DNA of 64,000 nt, from positions 186,001 to 250,000 of the forward strand of contig CP073744.1 in the NCBI GenBank assembly GCA_024397955.1. Reading direction: 5' to 3'. A model generated the notes under the pieces. It had not been told where the DNA came from and made no database searches. It was given only the letters and a program-made list of their open reading frames with translations. Below, in pieces: positions 1 to 13,011 of the stretch (positions are counted from its first letter, which is position 1; each line of letters opens with the position of its first letter). A program made the position numbers and the translations under genes. This DNA is from a bacterium SCSIO 12696. Lineage in GTDB: Bacteria; Pseudomonadota; Gammaproteobacteria; Pseudomonadales; Porticoccaceae.

Positions 1-57
1 GAGCTCGGTATTTTCTGAAATACCCTTAACACTATTTAACTTCATTGGGGTGCACTT

Positions 58-498
58 ATGCTTGAGGAAACCGTTACTATCAACGCGGTTGAATCAGACT
101 GTCTCTGGGTTGAAGCTGATGCTAAATCTGCCTGTGGAAGCTGCGCCGCGCGTACCGGTTGTGGGCAAAAAGTATTGGCTAAATTGATGGCAAAGCCGAA
201 TTTACTGCGTGTGCCGCTGCCTGCTGAATGGCAAAACCGATCCCATGCTTTTCAGGTAGGCCAGCAGGTTACGGTGGGTGTGCCGGAAGAGGCGCTGATA
301 ACCGGTTCATTGCTTCTTTACCTGTTACCTCTGATGGGGTTGTTTGTCGGAGGGGGTATTGCTCAGTTCGCAGCCGCAGGAGAATTCATAATAGCGCTTT
401 CTTGTCTGGCTGGTTTGGTGGTTGGTGCGGTTGCGGTGCGACTTTATGCGTTGCGAAAAAACAATTTGAAGCGTTATAGCCCGGTGCTATTGAATTAA
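58..498 (+). CDS. rseC: SoxR-reducing system protein RseC/MucC family
   Basis: A 146-residue inner-membrane protein of the RseC/MucC family. The N-terminal half is cytoplasmic-like with a Cys cluster (CGSCAARTGCG near residues 26-36) typical of the family; two hydrophobic helices follow at about residues 80-100 and 105-128. Members act in the sigmaE/AlgU envelope-stress regulon and in reducing SoxR (family knowledge). A GGGG stretch lies just before the ATG. It precedes mucD by 39 bp, as in the algU-mucABCD operons of pseudomonads; the upstream members lie outside the window. Assignment rests on the motif, topology and context. Confidence 0.88.
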   Translation: MLEETVTINAVESDCLWVEADAKSACGSCAARTGCGQKVLAKLMAKPNLLRVPLPAEWQNRSHAFQVGQQVTVGVPEEALITGSLLLYLLPLMGLFVGGGIAQFAAAGEFIIALSCLAGLVVGAVAVRLYALRKNNLKRYSPVLLN

Positions 499-537
499 CA
501 TCGATATTATTTTTTATTTTTATTACGGAGTTTATCC

Positions 538-1896
538 ATGCTGAACAAGGTTGTAAGGCTGTTTGTTTTTGTAACGGTCACCCTGTCTGTTAGCGCCTAT
601 GCAGAATTGCCCGACTTTACATCGCTGATCGAAAAGAATTCCCCAGCGGTGGTGAAGATCGAAGTAGAAGGTCGTGCTGCCAGCAATTCCCAACAGGAAC
701 AAATGGATTTGCTGATGCGCCGTTTCTTTGGTCAGCGGGGTATTCCGCGCCAACAGCGCCCCAAGCGTTCACTGGGCTCTGGTTTTGTCGTTACCGATGA
801 CGGCTATATTCTCACCAACAACCACGTGATCGAACAGGCTGAGACCATCGTGGTTCGCTTCAGCAATCGCGAAGAGTTTAAAGCAGAAGTTGTGGGCACC
901 GATCCAGCTACGGATTTGGCGTTGCTTAAAATTGAGGCCGGTGATTTGCCGACGGTCAGTTTTGGTGATTCCGAAGATTTAAAAGTGGGTGAGTGGGTAG
1001 TGGCTATCGGCTCACCTTTTGGCTTGGATTATTCCGCCAGTGTGGGCATCGTCAGTGCGATTGGCCGCAGTATTCCCACGGTTAACCAGGAGGATTTTGT
1101 GCCTTTTATCCAAACGGACGTGGCCATTAACCCGGGTAATTCCGGTGGCCCACTGTTTAATTTGGACGGTGAAGTGGTGGGCATCAATTCACAGATATAC
1201 ACCCGTTCCGGTGGTTCCAACGGTATTTCATTCTCCATTCCCGCCCATGTTGCCCAAAGAGTGGTAGAGCAGCTGAAAGAGGGCGGTTCTGTAGATCGCG
1301 GCTATCTGGGTGTTCAGGTTGATTCTATTGGTAAGGAGCTGGCTCAGGCACTTGGACTGAAAAAGGCCCAGGGTGCCATTGTTACCCGCCTGTTTGAAGA
1401 CACGCCTGCTGCTGAAGCTGGCCTCGAAGAAGAAGATGTGATTATTTCCATTGACGGTAAAAAAGTAATTACCGACCGTGATGTGTTCCACATTGTGGGT
1501 AATACGCCTCCGGGTAAAAAAGTGCGGGTCGGCGTGCTTCGTGAAGGTAAGCGCAAAACCTTTACTGTCGAAGTCGGTTCAAGAGCTGAGCTGGCCGGTG
1601 GCCCAGTGGGTGGTGCTAACTTGGACAGATTGGGGCTTGGTGTAGAGCCGCTTTCCAAAGACGAACTCGCCCAGCTGCGTTTACGCTACGGGGTGCGTGT
1701 TGCCCAAGTAGGTGAAGAAAGCCCTGCGGCGGAAGCGGGTCTGGAAGAGGGCGATGTGATTGTCAAAATCGGTTACGCCCGTGTTACCAGTGTTAGTGCT
1801 TATCGCGAACTGGAGAAGAAAATCCCCAATGGCCAGCCGGTAGCCATTAAGGTGTACCGCAATGGTCAGGCAGGTTATGTAACGATTACGTTGTAA
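538..1896 (+). CDS. mucD: Periplasmic serine endoprotease DegQ/MucD
   Basis: HtrA-family periplasmic protease and chaperone that degrades misfolded envelope proteins. An N-terminal signal peptide (residues 1-22) is followed by a trypsin-like domain with the catalytic triad visible as His96 (TNNHV), Asp126 (DPATDLALL) and Ser202 (NPGNSGGP), then two PDZ domains (about 265-355 and 365-452). The length of 452 fits DegQ/MucD. ACGGAG serves as ribosome binding site before the ATG. It sits directly behind rseC/mucC, the expected AlgU/sigmaE operon position, and is closed by a strong terminator, so the metal-efflux genes downstream are probably a separate unit. Confidence 0.95.
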   Translation: MLNKVVRLFVFVTVTLSVSAYAELPDFTSLIEKNSPAVVKIEVEGRAASNSQQEQMDLLMRRFFGQRGIPRQQRPKRSLGSGFVVTDDGYILTNNHVIEQAETIVVRFSNREEFKAEVVGTDPATDLALLKIEAGDLPTVSFGDSEDLKVGEWVVAIGSPFGLDYSASVGIVSAIGRSIPTVNQEDFVPFIQTDVAINPGNSGGPLFNLDGEVVGINSQIYTRSGGSNGISFSIPAHVAQRVVEQLKEGGSVDRGYLGVQVDSIGKELAQALGLKKAQGAIVTRLFEDTPAAEAGLEEEDVIISIDGKKVITDRDVFHIVGNTPPGKKVRVGVLREGKRKTFTVEVGSRAELAGGPVGGANLDRLGLGVEPLSKDELAQLRLRYGVRVAQVGEESPAAEAGLEEGDVIVKIGYARVTSVSAYRELEKKIPNGQPVAIKVYRNGQAGYVTITL

Positions 1897-1914
1897 ATCT
1901 GCTGAGTTGTTGTG

Positions 1915-1946
1915 AAAAAACCACCTCAATTTGAGGTGGTTTTTTA
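1915..1946 (+). terminator. Rho-independent terminator after mucD
   Basis: The stem CCACCTCAA/TTGAGGTGG is preceded by a run of A and followed by six T, so it can work in both directions. It lies 18 bp after the mucD stop codon. Confidence 0.9.
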
Positions 1947-2003
1947 TTAGTTTTCTTATTACATAGTTATCTCATCATACTTTTGGTAATGTAAAAATAG
2001 TTA

Positions 2004-2029
2004 AGCCCCTTGATGACCGGGTAGGGGCT
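2004..2029 (+). promoter_or_regulatory. Inverted repeat upstream of the czc cluster, possible metal-regulator operator
   Basis: The arms AGCCCC (2004-2009) and GGGGCT (2024-2029) are exactly complementary and separated by 14 bp. They lie 39 bp before the first gene of the efflux cluster, and TATATA follows immediately at the right arm. The arrangement resembles a promoter-embedded operator, for example of a MerR-type regulator. No regulator gene is adjacent, so the role is inference. A short terminator-like hairpin is the alternative, but no T-run follows. Confidence 0.3.
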
Positions 2030-2067
2030 ATATAGACTGCCCCCTCAAACTTTATCCACCCAAAGTC

Positions 2068-2433
2068 ATGCCAAAACCGCTGATAACACTGTTACTTACC
2101 GTACTGATTGCCCTGCAATCCGTCGGCAGCTTTGCTGGCAGTGATGGTCCACACTTGCAAGACAGTCACTACACCGGCTTTGATTTGAGTCATCACCAGG
2201 ATGATGACCACGACTATGGTCATGCCCCTGAGCCTGTCCACGATTGCCAATCCCCATTGGAAGGCTGTGCAGCACCAGAATGTCACACCCATTCCCATGG
2301 GGCTCATATCGTTTTTATACTGCCGACAGAGCTGTCCTGGTCGATTTTGTCTGCTTCTTTCTTTGCTGCCCCTGCTGGCAACCAATACCTGCACTCCCAT
2401 CCGGAGTCTCTGCTGCGCCCCCCCATTAGCTGA
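2068..2433 (+). CDS. Small His-rich exported protein heading the czc cluster
   Basis: A 121-residue protein with an N-terminal signal peptide (residues 1-23), then a region rich in His, Asp and Cys (HHQDDDHDYGH, CQSPLEGCAAPECHTHSHGAH), and a hydrophobic stretch near residues 85-105. The composition points to a periplasmic or membrane-anchored metal-binding protein. Its position, alone in front of czcCBA, matches the small CzcI-like accessory genes of other metal-efflux operons, but no family assignment can be proven here. No good Shine-Dalgarno is visible, so the ATG is the likely but unproven start. Confidence 0.6.
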   Translation: MPKPLITLLLTVLIALQSVGSFAGSDGPHLQDSHYTGFDLSHHQDDDHDYGHAPEPVHDCQSPLEGCAAPECHTHSHGAHIVFILPTELSWSILSASFFAAPAGNQYLHSHPESLLRPPIS

Positions 2434-2509
2434 TTCTGTAATTCATTCTTCATACCAGTAACCCTCTAATTGGGCAGCTGGTGAGCGAACTATTTACAGG
2501 ATTCAAATC

Positions 2510-3817
2510 ATGTTTCGTTTTTTGATGGCACTCAGATTGAGTGCAAGTAATACCGCTGCCGGATTTAAAAACTGGCCCGCGGTGATGGTGTTGATGTTTG
2601 CCGGGCCATCCTTGGCAAGTATCGAGACCCAGATATCCCTACAAACGGCCATTGAAAAAACCCTGGCCAACAATCCCCAGTTACAGGTGTACGGCTACCG
2701 TGAGCGCGCCTTGCAAGGGGCGTTGCAAAAAGCCAGTTTGCGCCCGGCACTGGCGCTGGAAACCGAGCTGGAAAATGTGGCAGGCACTGGCCGTGTTAGT
2801 GGGCTTGGCGGTGCTGAGCTGACGGTAGCTCTGTCGTCAATTATTGAACTAGGTGATAAACGCTCCGCCCGTATATCGGTTGCCAATGCTGGACGTGATC
2901 AGCTACAGGTGCAGCGGCAAATGCAAGCCCTCGATCTGATGGCTGCGGTTACCCGTGCCTATATCGATGTGTTGGCCACCCAGGAACGCCTGATAGTTGC
3001 CCGTGATGCCCAACAGCTGGCCAAGGTAACTTTGCGCAGCATCAAGGAGCGAGTTGCCGCTGGTGCCACACCGGAAGCGGAGTTAAGCCGCGCCAAAGTT
3101 AGCTTGCTTCAGGCCGAACTGGCGGTTAAGCGTGAAAAGAGCCGTTTGCAACAGAGCCGCGTTATGTTGGCCACCTTTTGGGGGGAACGCGAACCGGGTT
3201 TCCTCGGCGTTGAGGGTAGCCTTTACCAATTTGGCGATAGCGATGACTTTGATGCCCTTTACCGCCGTATTCAACGCAATCCATACATTCATCAATTCGC
3301 GTCCGAGCAACGCTTGCGCGAAGCCCAGTTGCGTTTTGCACAAACCCAAGCCAGGGCAGATATCGACTGGTCCCTAGGGGTGCGCCGTTTGCAAATCCGC
3401 AGTGATACGGCGCTGACAATGGCTTTCAGTATGCCGTTATTTACCGGTAAGCGAAGCAGTGGTGATGTGACTGCTGCACGGGAAGCCCTGGGTGAAGTTG
3501 CCGTTCGCCGCCAGGCGGAAGATACCCGCCTTTATACCCGGCTTTACAGCGCCTACAGCAATCGCCAGCAGGCCATGGAAGCTGCCACCAGTTTGCAAAG
3601 CAACATTATTCCCACTCTCAGTGCTGCTTACGACAGTACACGCGCTGCTTATGAGCGAGGCCGTTACCGCTATCTGGAATGGGTGTCGGCGCGCCAGGAA
3701 TTGATTGGCGCTCGCCTTAACCTTATCGACACCGCCGCTGCCGTATTGCGCTACGGCGCGGACATAGAACAACTCACCGCTGAGCCACTGCAAGCTCAAC
3801 CTGGTATGAGGAAGTAA
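2510..3817 (+). CDS. czcC: Outer-membrane efflux protein, CzcC-like (TolC family)
   Basis: A 435-residue TolC-superfamily outer-membrane factor, the exit duct of a tripartite heavy-metal pump. A hydrophobic leader lies within the first 37 residues. Long helical repeats with Leu/Ala/Gln heptads follow, and the two halves show the internal duplication of the OEP family. It is followed after 3 bp by the adaptor gene and then the RND pump gene, which fixes the role. ACAGGATT precedes the ATG. A start a little downstream cannot be excluded because the leader is longer than usual. Confidence 0.85.
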   Translation: MFRFLMALRLSASNTAAGFKNWPAVMVLMFAGPSLASIETQISLQTAIEKTLANNPQLQVYGYRERALQGALQKASLRPALALETELENVAGTGRVSGLGGAELTVALSSIIELGDKRSARISVANAGRDQLQVQRQMQALDLMAAVTRAYIDVLATQERLIVARDAQQLAKVTLRSIKERVAAGATPEAELSRAKVSLLQAELAVKREKSRLQQSRVMLATFWGEREPGFLGVEGSLYQFGDSDDFDALYRRIQRNPYIHQFASEQRLREAQLRFAQTQARADIDWSLGVRRLQIRSDTALTMAFSMPLFTGKRSSGDVTAAREALGEVAVRRQAEDTRLYTRLYSAYSNRQQAMEAATSLQSNIIPTLSAAYDSTRAAYERGRYRYLEWVSARQELIGARLNLIDTAAAVLRYGADIEQLTAEPLQAQPGMRK

Positions 3818-3820
3818 ACA

Positions 3821-5071
3821 ATGGATACCGCAAAAAATACGATCCGAATGGTCTTTATAACTGCGCTGGCTGTTATTTTTTCTGCTTCTGTTCAAGCCGG
3901 TCCTCACCATCATGGTGGCGGCCATGACGAACACCATCAAGAAGAAGCCAAAGGCCCTAACGGCGGTAAATTATTAGTTGATGGTGGCGTCGTTGTTGAA
4001 TTGTCGATCTTTGAACGGGACGTGCCGCCGGAATATCGGGCCTGGATTGCCCAAAACGGCAAACCTGTCGAGGCCGCCAAACTGACGGTTCAACTGGATC
4101 GCCTGGATGGCGAAGTCAATCTGTTTAACTTCCGCCAAGAGGGCGCTTACCTGCGTGGTGATGGTGTGGTTACCGAGCCACATTCTTTTGATGTCACCGT
4201 CGCTGCCACGGTGGAAGGCAAGCAATACCAGTGGAAGTACCCATCCTACGAAGGGCGAGTGCAACTCAGCGATGCCATGGCGGAAAAAGTGGGCATTACT
4301 ACCACTACAGCAGGCCCTGGAATTATTAACGAAACCACCAAGCTGTATGGCCGTGTAGTGCCAGGGCATGAAAACGAAAGCCATATGCGGGCGCGCTTTC
4401 CCGGCCTGATTACCAAGGTCAATGTAAACATAGGCGACCGGGTGAAGAAGGGCGACGTGCTGATCGAGATAGAATCCAACGAAAGCCTGAAACGCTATTT
4501 TATGGTGGCACCTTTCGATGCCTTAGTGACCTCACGCCACGCCAACCCCGGCGAATTCGCCAGTGAACAAGAGTTGCTTACACTCATCAACGATCAGTCC
4601 CCTTGGGCAGAGGTGTTGGTGTTTGCCAAACACGGCCGCGCTGTACGCAATGGCCAAACGGTAGAAGTTACCTCCGGGCCCATGAGCGCCACCACGGTTA
4701 TTGAACACATCGTTCCGGATGCAGATGGCAAGCCCTTTATGGTGGCGCACCTGCTGTTAAAAAATGGCCCGCTTAACGGCGAACAACCCCGCTGGATCAG
4801 CGGCATGATGTTGGAAGCACAAGTGCAAACCAGCCAGATCGACGCACCGCTGGTGGTCGATAATCGTGCCCTGCAGGGGTTTCGCGACTTTACCGTGGTA
4901 TTCGCCAAAATTGGCGAAACCTACGAAGTGCGCATGCTGGAATTAGGTCGTACCGACGGTCGCTTTACCGAAGTATTGGGTGGCCTGAAACCGGGTACTG
5001 AATACGTGGTGGAAAACAGCTACCTGCTGAAAGCAGATCTGGAGAAATCCGGCGCTGCCCACCACCACTGA
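3821..5071 (+). CDS. czcB: Periplasmic adaptor of heavy-metal RND pump, CzcB-like
   Basis: A 416-residue membrane-fusion protein with signal peptide (1-27), then a His-rich metal-binding segment (HHHGGGHDEHHQEE, residues 29-42), an extra N-terminal beta domain (about 50-145), and the barrel-sandwich/lipoyl and beta-barrel domains (about 180-400). The chain ends in AAHHH, so His clusters stand at both ends. The adaptor collects periplasmic ions and couples pump to outer-membrane duct (family knowledge). It lies 12 bp before czcA with overlapping expression signals. The N-terminal extension is characteristic of CzcB/NccB/CnrB-type adaptors rather than drug-efflux adaptors. Confidence 0.9.
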   Translation: MDTAKNTIRMVFITALAVIFSASVQAGPHHHGGGHDEHHQEEAKGPNGGKLLVDGGVVVELSIFERDVPPEYRAWIAQNGKPVEAAKLTVQLDRLDGEVNLFNFRQEGAYLRGDGVVTEPHSFDVTVAATVEGKQYQWKYPSYEGRVQLSDAMAEKVGITTTTAGPGIINETTKLYGRVVPGHENESHMRARFPGLITKVNVNIGDRVKKGDVLIEIESNESLKRYFMVAPFDALVTSRHANPGEFASEQELLTLINDQSPWAEVLVFAKHGRAVRNGQTVEVTSGPMSATTVIEHIVPDADGKPFMVAHLLLKNGPLNGEQPRWISGMMLEAQVQTSQIDAPLVVDNRALQGFRDFTVVFAKIGETYEVRMLELGRTDGRFTEVLGGLKPGTEYVVENSYLLKADLEKSGAAHHH

Positions 5072-8230
<3,159 letters not shown>

Positions 8231-8238
8231 GCACAAAC

Positions 8239-8269
8239 AGCCCCTTTTGTGGATAAAAAAGGGGCTTTC
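8239..8269 (+). terminator. Hairpin after czcA, probable terminator
   Basis: AGCCCCTTTT and AAAAGGGGCT pair around an 8-nt loop 8 bp after the czcA stop. The tail is only TTTCC, so termination may be partial. It separates the metal cluster from lepA. Confidence 0.6.
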
Positions 8270-8316
8270 CACTAAAATCGCCGCCTTATTTGCTTACCCT
8301 CCGGATTCCAAAACAC

Positions 8317-10116
8317 GTGTCAGACCTGAGCCATATTCGTAACTTCTCCATCATTGCCCATATCGACCACGGCAAATCCACCATTGCTGACCGGTTTATT
8401 CAGGTGTGCGGTGGTCTTAGCGAGCGTGAAATGGCCGCTCAGGTGCTGGATTCCATGGATATCGAGCGGGAGCGGGGCATTACCATCAAGGCCCAGAGCG
8501 TGACTCTGGATTACACTGCCCGAGACGGCAAAACCTACCAACTCAACTTTATTGATACCCCGGGGCATGTGGACTTTACCTACGAGGTGTCTCGTTCTTT
8601 GTCCGCCTGTGAAGGTGCCTTGCTGGTGGTGGATGCGGCTCAGGGTGTGGAAGCGCAATCTGTGGCCAATTGTTACACCGCTATTGCTGAGGGCCTGGAA
8701 GTGATTCCGGTTCTCAACAAAATGGATTTGCCCCAGGCAGAACCAGAGCGGGTAAGTGAAGAGATTGAGGACATTATCGGCATCGACGCCACTGATGCGG
8801 TGCGTTGCAGTGCCAAATCTGGTTTGGGCATTGAAGACGTCCTCGAAGAGTTGGTCACCAAAGTGCCGCCGCCGGAAGGAGATTTGGATGCTCCTTTGCA
8901 AGCACTGATTATTGATTCCTGGTTCGATAACTATCTGGGTGTTGTCTCGTTGGTGCGGGTCAAACAGGGCACCCTGCGTAAAAAAGATCGCATTATCACC
9001 AAGACTCTGGGCAAAGCCCATGTGGTGGACAGCATCGGTGTGTTCACCCCCAAGCGCCACGAAACCGGTGAGCTAAAAGCTGGCGAAGTGGGTTTTGTAG
9101 TGGCCGGAATTAAAGACATTCACGGCGCGCCGGTGGGGGATACCATCACCCACCAACAGAGCCCGGATGTGGAAGCCGTACCCGGTTTCCAGAAAGTGAA
9201 GCCCCAGGTATATGCGGGTATGTTCCCGGTGAGCTCTGACGATTTTGAAGATTTTCGTGAGGCACTGGCCAAGCTCACCCTCAACGACGCTTCGTTGTTT
9301 TTTGAGCCGGAGTCCTCCGACGCTCTGGGTTTCGGCTTCCGCTGCGGTTTCCTGGGTATGCTCCATATGGAGATTATCCAGGAGCGTCTGGAGCGGGAAT
9401 ACGATCTCGACCTGATTACCACTGCACCCACCGTGGTCTATGAAGTGGTTCAAAGTGATGGCGAGGTGGTACAGGTATCCAGTCCGTCGGCATTGCCTGA
9501 TCCTGGCCGAATCGACGAAATGCGCGAGCCTATCTGTGAAGCCAATATTCTGGTGCCCAAGGATTACGTGGGTAATGTGATTTCACTGTGTGTGGAAAAG
9601 CGTGGTGTGCAGAAGGATATGCAGTTTGTGGGTGGTCAGGTGCAAATCAGCTACGACTTGCCCATGAGCGAAGTGGTGATGGACTTTTTCGACCGCCTCA
9701 AATCCGTCAGCCGTGGCTTTGCCTCCCTGGATTACAGCTTTTCTCACTTCCAGGCTGCACCACTGGTGAAGATGGATGTGTTGATTAATGGCGACAAGGT
9801 AGATGCCCTGGCGTTGATCGTGCACCGTGACCTGGCTCAGTCCAAGGGCAGGGTGCTTACCGAGAAAATGAAAGAGTTGATTCCCCGCCAGATGTTTGAT
9901 GTGGCCATTCAGGCGGCGCTGGGGGGGCATATTATTGCCCGCACGACTGTGAAGGCGTTACGCAAAAATGTCACCGCGAAGTGCTATGGTGGCGATGTAT
10001 CGCGGAAGAAGAAACTGCTTGAGAAGCAGAAAGCGGGTAAAAAACGCATGAAACAGGTGGGCAATGTGGAAATTCCTCAAGATGCCTTCCTGGCCGTTTT
10101 GAAAACTGACGGTTAA
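8317..10116 (+). CDS. lepA: Elongation factor 4 (LepA) GTPase
   Basis: Ribosome-associated translational GTPase (EF4). Motifs: G1 [10 protein letters not shown]3 DTPGHVDF, G4 NKMD, followed by EF-G-like domains and the LepA-specific C-terminal domain. I place the start at GTG 8317, giving [15 protein letters not shown] and 599 residues, exactly the usual LepA length. A TTG at 8290 would add nine residues (LTLRIPKHV) that the family lacks. It is the first gene of a compact + strand block with lepB and rnc. Confidence 0.96.
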   Translation: MSDLSHIRNFSIIAHIDHGKSTIADRFIQVCGGLSEREMAAQVLDSMDIERERGITIKAQSVTLDYTARDGKTYQLNFIDTPGHVDFTYEVSRSLSACEGALLVVDAAQGVEAQSVANCYTAIAEGLEVIPVLNKMDLPQAEPERVSEEIEDIIGIDATDAVRCSAKSGLGIEDVLEELVTKVPPPEGDLDAPLQALIIDSWFDNYLGVVSLVRVKQGTLRKKDRIITKTLGKAHVVDSIGVFTPKRHETGELKAGEVGFVVAGIKDIHGAPVGDTITHQQSPDVEAVPGFQKVKPQVYAGMFPVSSDDFEDFREALAKLTLNDASLFFEPESSDALGFGFRCGFLGMLHMEIIQERLEREYDLDLITTAPTVVYEVVQSDGEVVQVSSPSALPDPGRIDEMREPICEANILVPKDYVGNVISLCVEKRGVQKDMQFVGGQVQISYDLPMSEVVMDFFDRLKSVSRGFASLDYSFSHFQAAPLVKMDVLINGDKVDALALIVHRDLAQSKGRVLTEKMKELIPRQMFDVAIQAALGGHIIARTTVKALRKNVTAKCYGGDVSRKKKLLEKQKAGKKRMKQVGNVEIPQDAFLAVLKTDG

Positions 10117-10142
10117 CAAACTTTTATAGTGGATAACGCATA

Positions 10143-10910
10143 ATGGATTTCGATTTTTCAATCATTTTGGTTGCTGCCTTTTTTATTACCGGCATCAGCT
10201 GGGTGCTTCACAAACTCAAGGTAGAGTTTGCTGGCAATGTCATAGAGTTTCTGGGCTCGTTGTTTTCGGTGGTGGCCCTGGTGCTGGTGTTGCGCTCTTT
10301 TTTGTTTGAGCCGTTTCAAATTCCCTCGGGCTCCATGATTCCCACCCTGAAAGTGGGCGACTTTATCCTGGTGAATAAATACGCTTACGGATTGCGGTTG
10401 CCGGTAAGCGGTACTAAAGTGGTGGACATTGGCGAGCCAGAACGCGGCGATGTGATGGTGTTTATTCCGCCACACAAAAAACAGCATTATATTAAGCGGG
10501 TGATTGGTTTGCCCGGTGATACGGTGGAAGTACGCCGTGGTGTATTGTTTGTGAATGGTCAGGAAATGACGCAATCCGAGTATCGGGATATTCCGGTGAA
10601 TAACGATACCTGTTCACACTTGGGGTTGTATGAATGTGTGGTGCAGCTGGAAAATCTTGGCGGGGTTGAGCACGTTGTGCAACGGATCAAATACCCGAAT
10701 CCCAACCACTCTGTGAGTTTTGCGTTTGCCGCCAAGGTACCGGAAGGTCATTATTTTATGGTGGGTGATAACCGCGATAACAGTAATGACAGCCGTGGTT
10801 GGGGTGCGGTGCCGGAGCAAAATATCGTTGGCAAAGCAGTGGCAGTATGGATGCACTGGAACCAGTTCTTTAGCTGGCCCGACTTCAGTCAGGCCCGTTC
10901 TATTCAATAG
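10143..10910 (+). CDS. lepB: Signal peptidase I
   Basis: Inner-membrane type I signal peptidase that removes signal peptides from exported proteins. Two N-terminal hydrophobic segments (5-22 and 36-55) precede the catalytic Ser64 in PSGSMIPTL and the general-base Lys118 in HYIKRVIGLPGD. The box E motif GDNRDNSNDSRGWG is also present. Length 255 is in the normal range. It lies 26 bp after lepA, the classical lepA-lepB pair. Confidence 0.96.
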   Translation: MDFDFSIILVAAFFITGISWVLHKLKVEFAGNVIEFLGSLFSVVALVLVLRSFLFEPFQIPSGSMIPTLKVGDFILVNKYAYGLRLPVSGTKVVDIGEPERGDVMVFIPPHKKQHYIKRVIGLPGDTVEVRRGVLFVNGQEMTQSEYRDIPVNNDTCSHLGLYECVVQLENLGGVEHVVQRIKYPNPNHSVSFAFAAKVPEGHYFMVGDNRDNSNDSRGWGAVPEQNIVGKAVAVWMHWNQFFSWPDFSQARSIQ

Positions 10911-10949
10911 ATATCGGCAAAATAACAAAAAATGGAAGGAGGCAGCACC

Positions 10950-11342
10950 ATGAATAATGCAGCACTCACACACAAACACCAACGGGGCATGTCCAGCCTT
11001 GGACTTTTGTTAATTATCGGTATTGTCGCGTTCTTCCTGCTTTGTGCATTCCGGGTAGGTCCACTGTATCTGGATAACTCGTTTGTGGGCAGCTCCCTGA
11101 AAAAGCTGCAAGACGATGACCTTACCCGCATGTCCAACAGCGAAATTCGCAGCCAGATCAGCCGTTATTTTACCGTCGACGGGGTGCGCGATATTTCCAC
11201 CAAACAAATCAAGATAGACCGCAAAAGCAACAGCGTAGTACTTTCTCTGGATTACGAAAAACGCGTGGAATTTCTGGGTAATCTCGATGTAGTGGTTCGT
11301 TTTAGCCATAAAATCGACAGCGGAGACGACAACAAAAAGTAG
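10950..11342 (+). CDS. DUF4845 membrane-anchored protein
   Basis: A small protein of unknown function with one N-terminal transmembrane helix (about residues 17-36, SLGLLLIIGIVAFFLLCAF) and a soluble periplasmic-like domain. The position between lepB and rnc is the usual place of DUF4845 genes in Pseudomonas-like genomes, which supports the family. I chose the ATG at 10950 (130 residues, MNNAALTHKHQRGM) because GGAAGGAGG lies at the right distance before it; the in-frame ATG at 10932 would put that site inside the gene. Confidence 0.8.
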   Translation: MNNAALTHKHQRGMSSLGLLLIIGIVAFFLLCAFRVGPLYLDNSFVGSSLKKLQDDDLTRMSNSEIRSQISRYFTVDGVRDISTKQIKIDRKSNSVVLSLDYEKRVEFLGNLDVVVRFSHKIDSGDDNKK

Positions 11343-11365
11343 CCTACGGCTCACTTTGACCCTCC

Positions 11366-12052
11366 ATGGATATCGCCCGTCAACGCTTGCTTAACCGCCT
11401 CGGCCATTCGTTTGCCGATCAACGCTTACTCGACCTCGCACTGACTCACCGCAGCTGTGGCAGCCATAATAACGAGCGCCTGGAATTTCTGGGGGACTCG
11501 GTATTGGGTACCGTAGTCAGCGAGTATTTGTACCGCCATTTTCCCGCTGCCAGAGAGGGTGACCTCAGCCGGGTGCGCTCTTCACTGGTAAAGGGCACGT
11601 CCCTGGCAGAGGTGGGCCGGCAGCTGGAGCTGGGCGAACACCTGAATTTGGGCGGTGGCGAACGCAAAAGCGGTGGTAACCGCCGAGACTCCATATTGGC
11701 AGATGCCGTAGAAGCCATTATCGGTGCCATTTACCTGGATGCGGGCCTGGAAATCGCGAGAACCTGTATCGAGCAGTGGTTGCAACCGCGTTTGCAGCTG
11801 TTGCTCGATAATGGCGATCTTGAAAATAGCGCCAAAGACGCCAAAACCCGTTTGCAGGAATTTCTTCAGGCTCGCGGCAAAGCTTTGCCGGATTACGAGG
11901 TAGAAACCGTGAGCGGTGAGGCGCACAATCAACAATTCACCGTCAGCTGTCGGGTTGGCTTATTGTCAGACCCCGTAACAGCTACCGATTCCAATCGTCG
12001 CAAAGCCGAGCAACGCGCTGCCGAGCTGGCTTTGCAAAAATTACAGCCCTGA
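11366..12052 (+). CDS. rnc: Ribonuclease III
   Basis: Double-strand-specific endoribonuclease for rRNA and mRNA processing. The signature [13 protein letters not shown] and the second catalytic acidic motif [13 protein letters not shown] are present in the N-terminal domain. The C-terminal double-stranded-RNA-binding domain covers about 155-226 ([11 protein letters not shown] to [13 protein letters not shown]). Length 228 is normal. It is followed after 7 bp by era, the conserved rnc-era pair. Confidence 0.97.
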   Translation: MDIARQRLLNRLGHSFADQRLLDLALTHRSCGSHNNERLEFLGDSVLGTVVSEYLYRHFPAAREGDLSRVRSSLVKGTSLAEVGRQLELGEHLNLGGGERKSGGNRRDSILADAVEAIIGAIYLDAGLEIARTCIEQWLQPRLQLLLDNGDLENSAKDAKTRLQEFLQARGKALPDYEVETVSGEAHNQQFTVSCRVGLLSDPVTATDSNRRKAEQRAAELALQKLQP

Positions 12053-12059
12053 AAACACT

Positions 12060-12980
12060 ATGTCTGATTTGGATACTCCTCAAAAATGTGGCTTTGTGGC
12101 CATTGTTGGTCGTCCCAATGTGGGTAAATCCACACTGCTCAATCATCTGATGGGGCAAAAACTCAGTATTACCTCGCGCAAACCTCAAACCACTCGCCAC
12201 AATCTGCTCGGCATTAAAACCGAGGGCAACACGCAGCTGATTTTTGTGGATACTCCCGGCATGCACACCAACCAGGATAAAGCCATCAACCGCTATATGA
12301 ACCGCGCTGCCAGCAGTGCGGTGCGAGATGTAGATGCGGTGGTTGTGGTATTGGATCGCACTACTTGGACCGAGGCGGATCAAGCGGTCGTGGATCAGGT
12401 ACAACAAGTGCGTTCGCCGATTATTCTGGCGCTGAACAAAGTAGATCGGGTGGACGACAAAAAAGCCATGTTGCCCTGGCTTGAGCAGCTGGAACAGCAG
12501 CTCAAGCCCGCGGCCATTGTTCCAGTATCTGCACTCCATGGCCATAACCTGGATGTGCTGGAAGCTGAAATCAATAAACACATTCCGGAAGGCGATTATT
12601 ACTTTCCCGAAGATCAAATTACCGACCGCACCGAACGCTTTTTGGCGGCGGAGCTGGTGCGCGAAAAAATTACTCGCCAGCTGGGGGCGGAGTTGCCCTA
12701 TCAGGTGGCGGTGGAAATTGAAGAGTTTCGTCGTGAGCAGGGCCGCAATGGTAAAACAGTGCTCCACATCAGTGCGTTGATTTTGGTGGAACGGGATGGC
12801 CAGAAGAAAATCCTTATCGGCGACAAAGGCGACCGCATCAAAAAAATTGGTCAGCAGGCTCGCGAGGATATGGAAACCCTGTTTGATGAAAAAGTCATGC
12901 TTCGGCTGTGGGCGAAAGTGCGCAGTGGCTGGTCTGATGATGAACGCGCATTGCACAGTCTTGGCTTTCGCGACGAATAA
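12060..12980 (+). CDS. era: GTPase Era
   Basis: Essential Ras-like GTPase of 30S subunit assembly. Motifs: G1 [10 protein letters not shown]3 DTPGMH, G4 NKVD and SAL near residue 160. A C-terminal KH domain (about 200-290, including [11 protein letters not shown]) binds the 3' end of 16S rRNA. Length 306 fits. Co-directional with rnc and recO. Confidence 0.97.
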   Translation: MSDLDTPQKCGFVAIVGRPNVGKSTLLNHLMGQKLSITSRKPQTTRHNLLGIKTEGNTQLIFVDTPGMHTNQDKAINRYMNRAASSAVRDVDAVVVVLDRTTWTEADQAVVDQVQQVRSPIILALNKVDRVDDKKAMLPWLEQLEQQLKPAAIVPVSALHGHNLDVLEAEINKHIPEGDYYFPEDQITDRTERFLAAELVREKITRQLGAELPYQVAVEIEEFRREQGRNGKTVLHISALILVERDGQKKILIGDKGDRIKKIGQQAREDMETLFDEKVMLRLWAKVRSGWSDDERALHSLGFRDE

Positions 12981-13011
12981 GCCGCGCTTGAGATAGCCCG
13001 GAGAGAACCAA

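Noticed and set aside
1..57. C-terminus of rseB/mucB at the window edge
   Set aside because: Only a few codons before a TGA at 16-18 could belong to it; too short to support.
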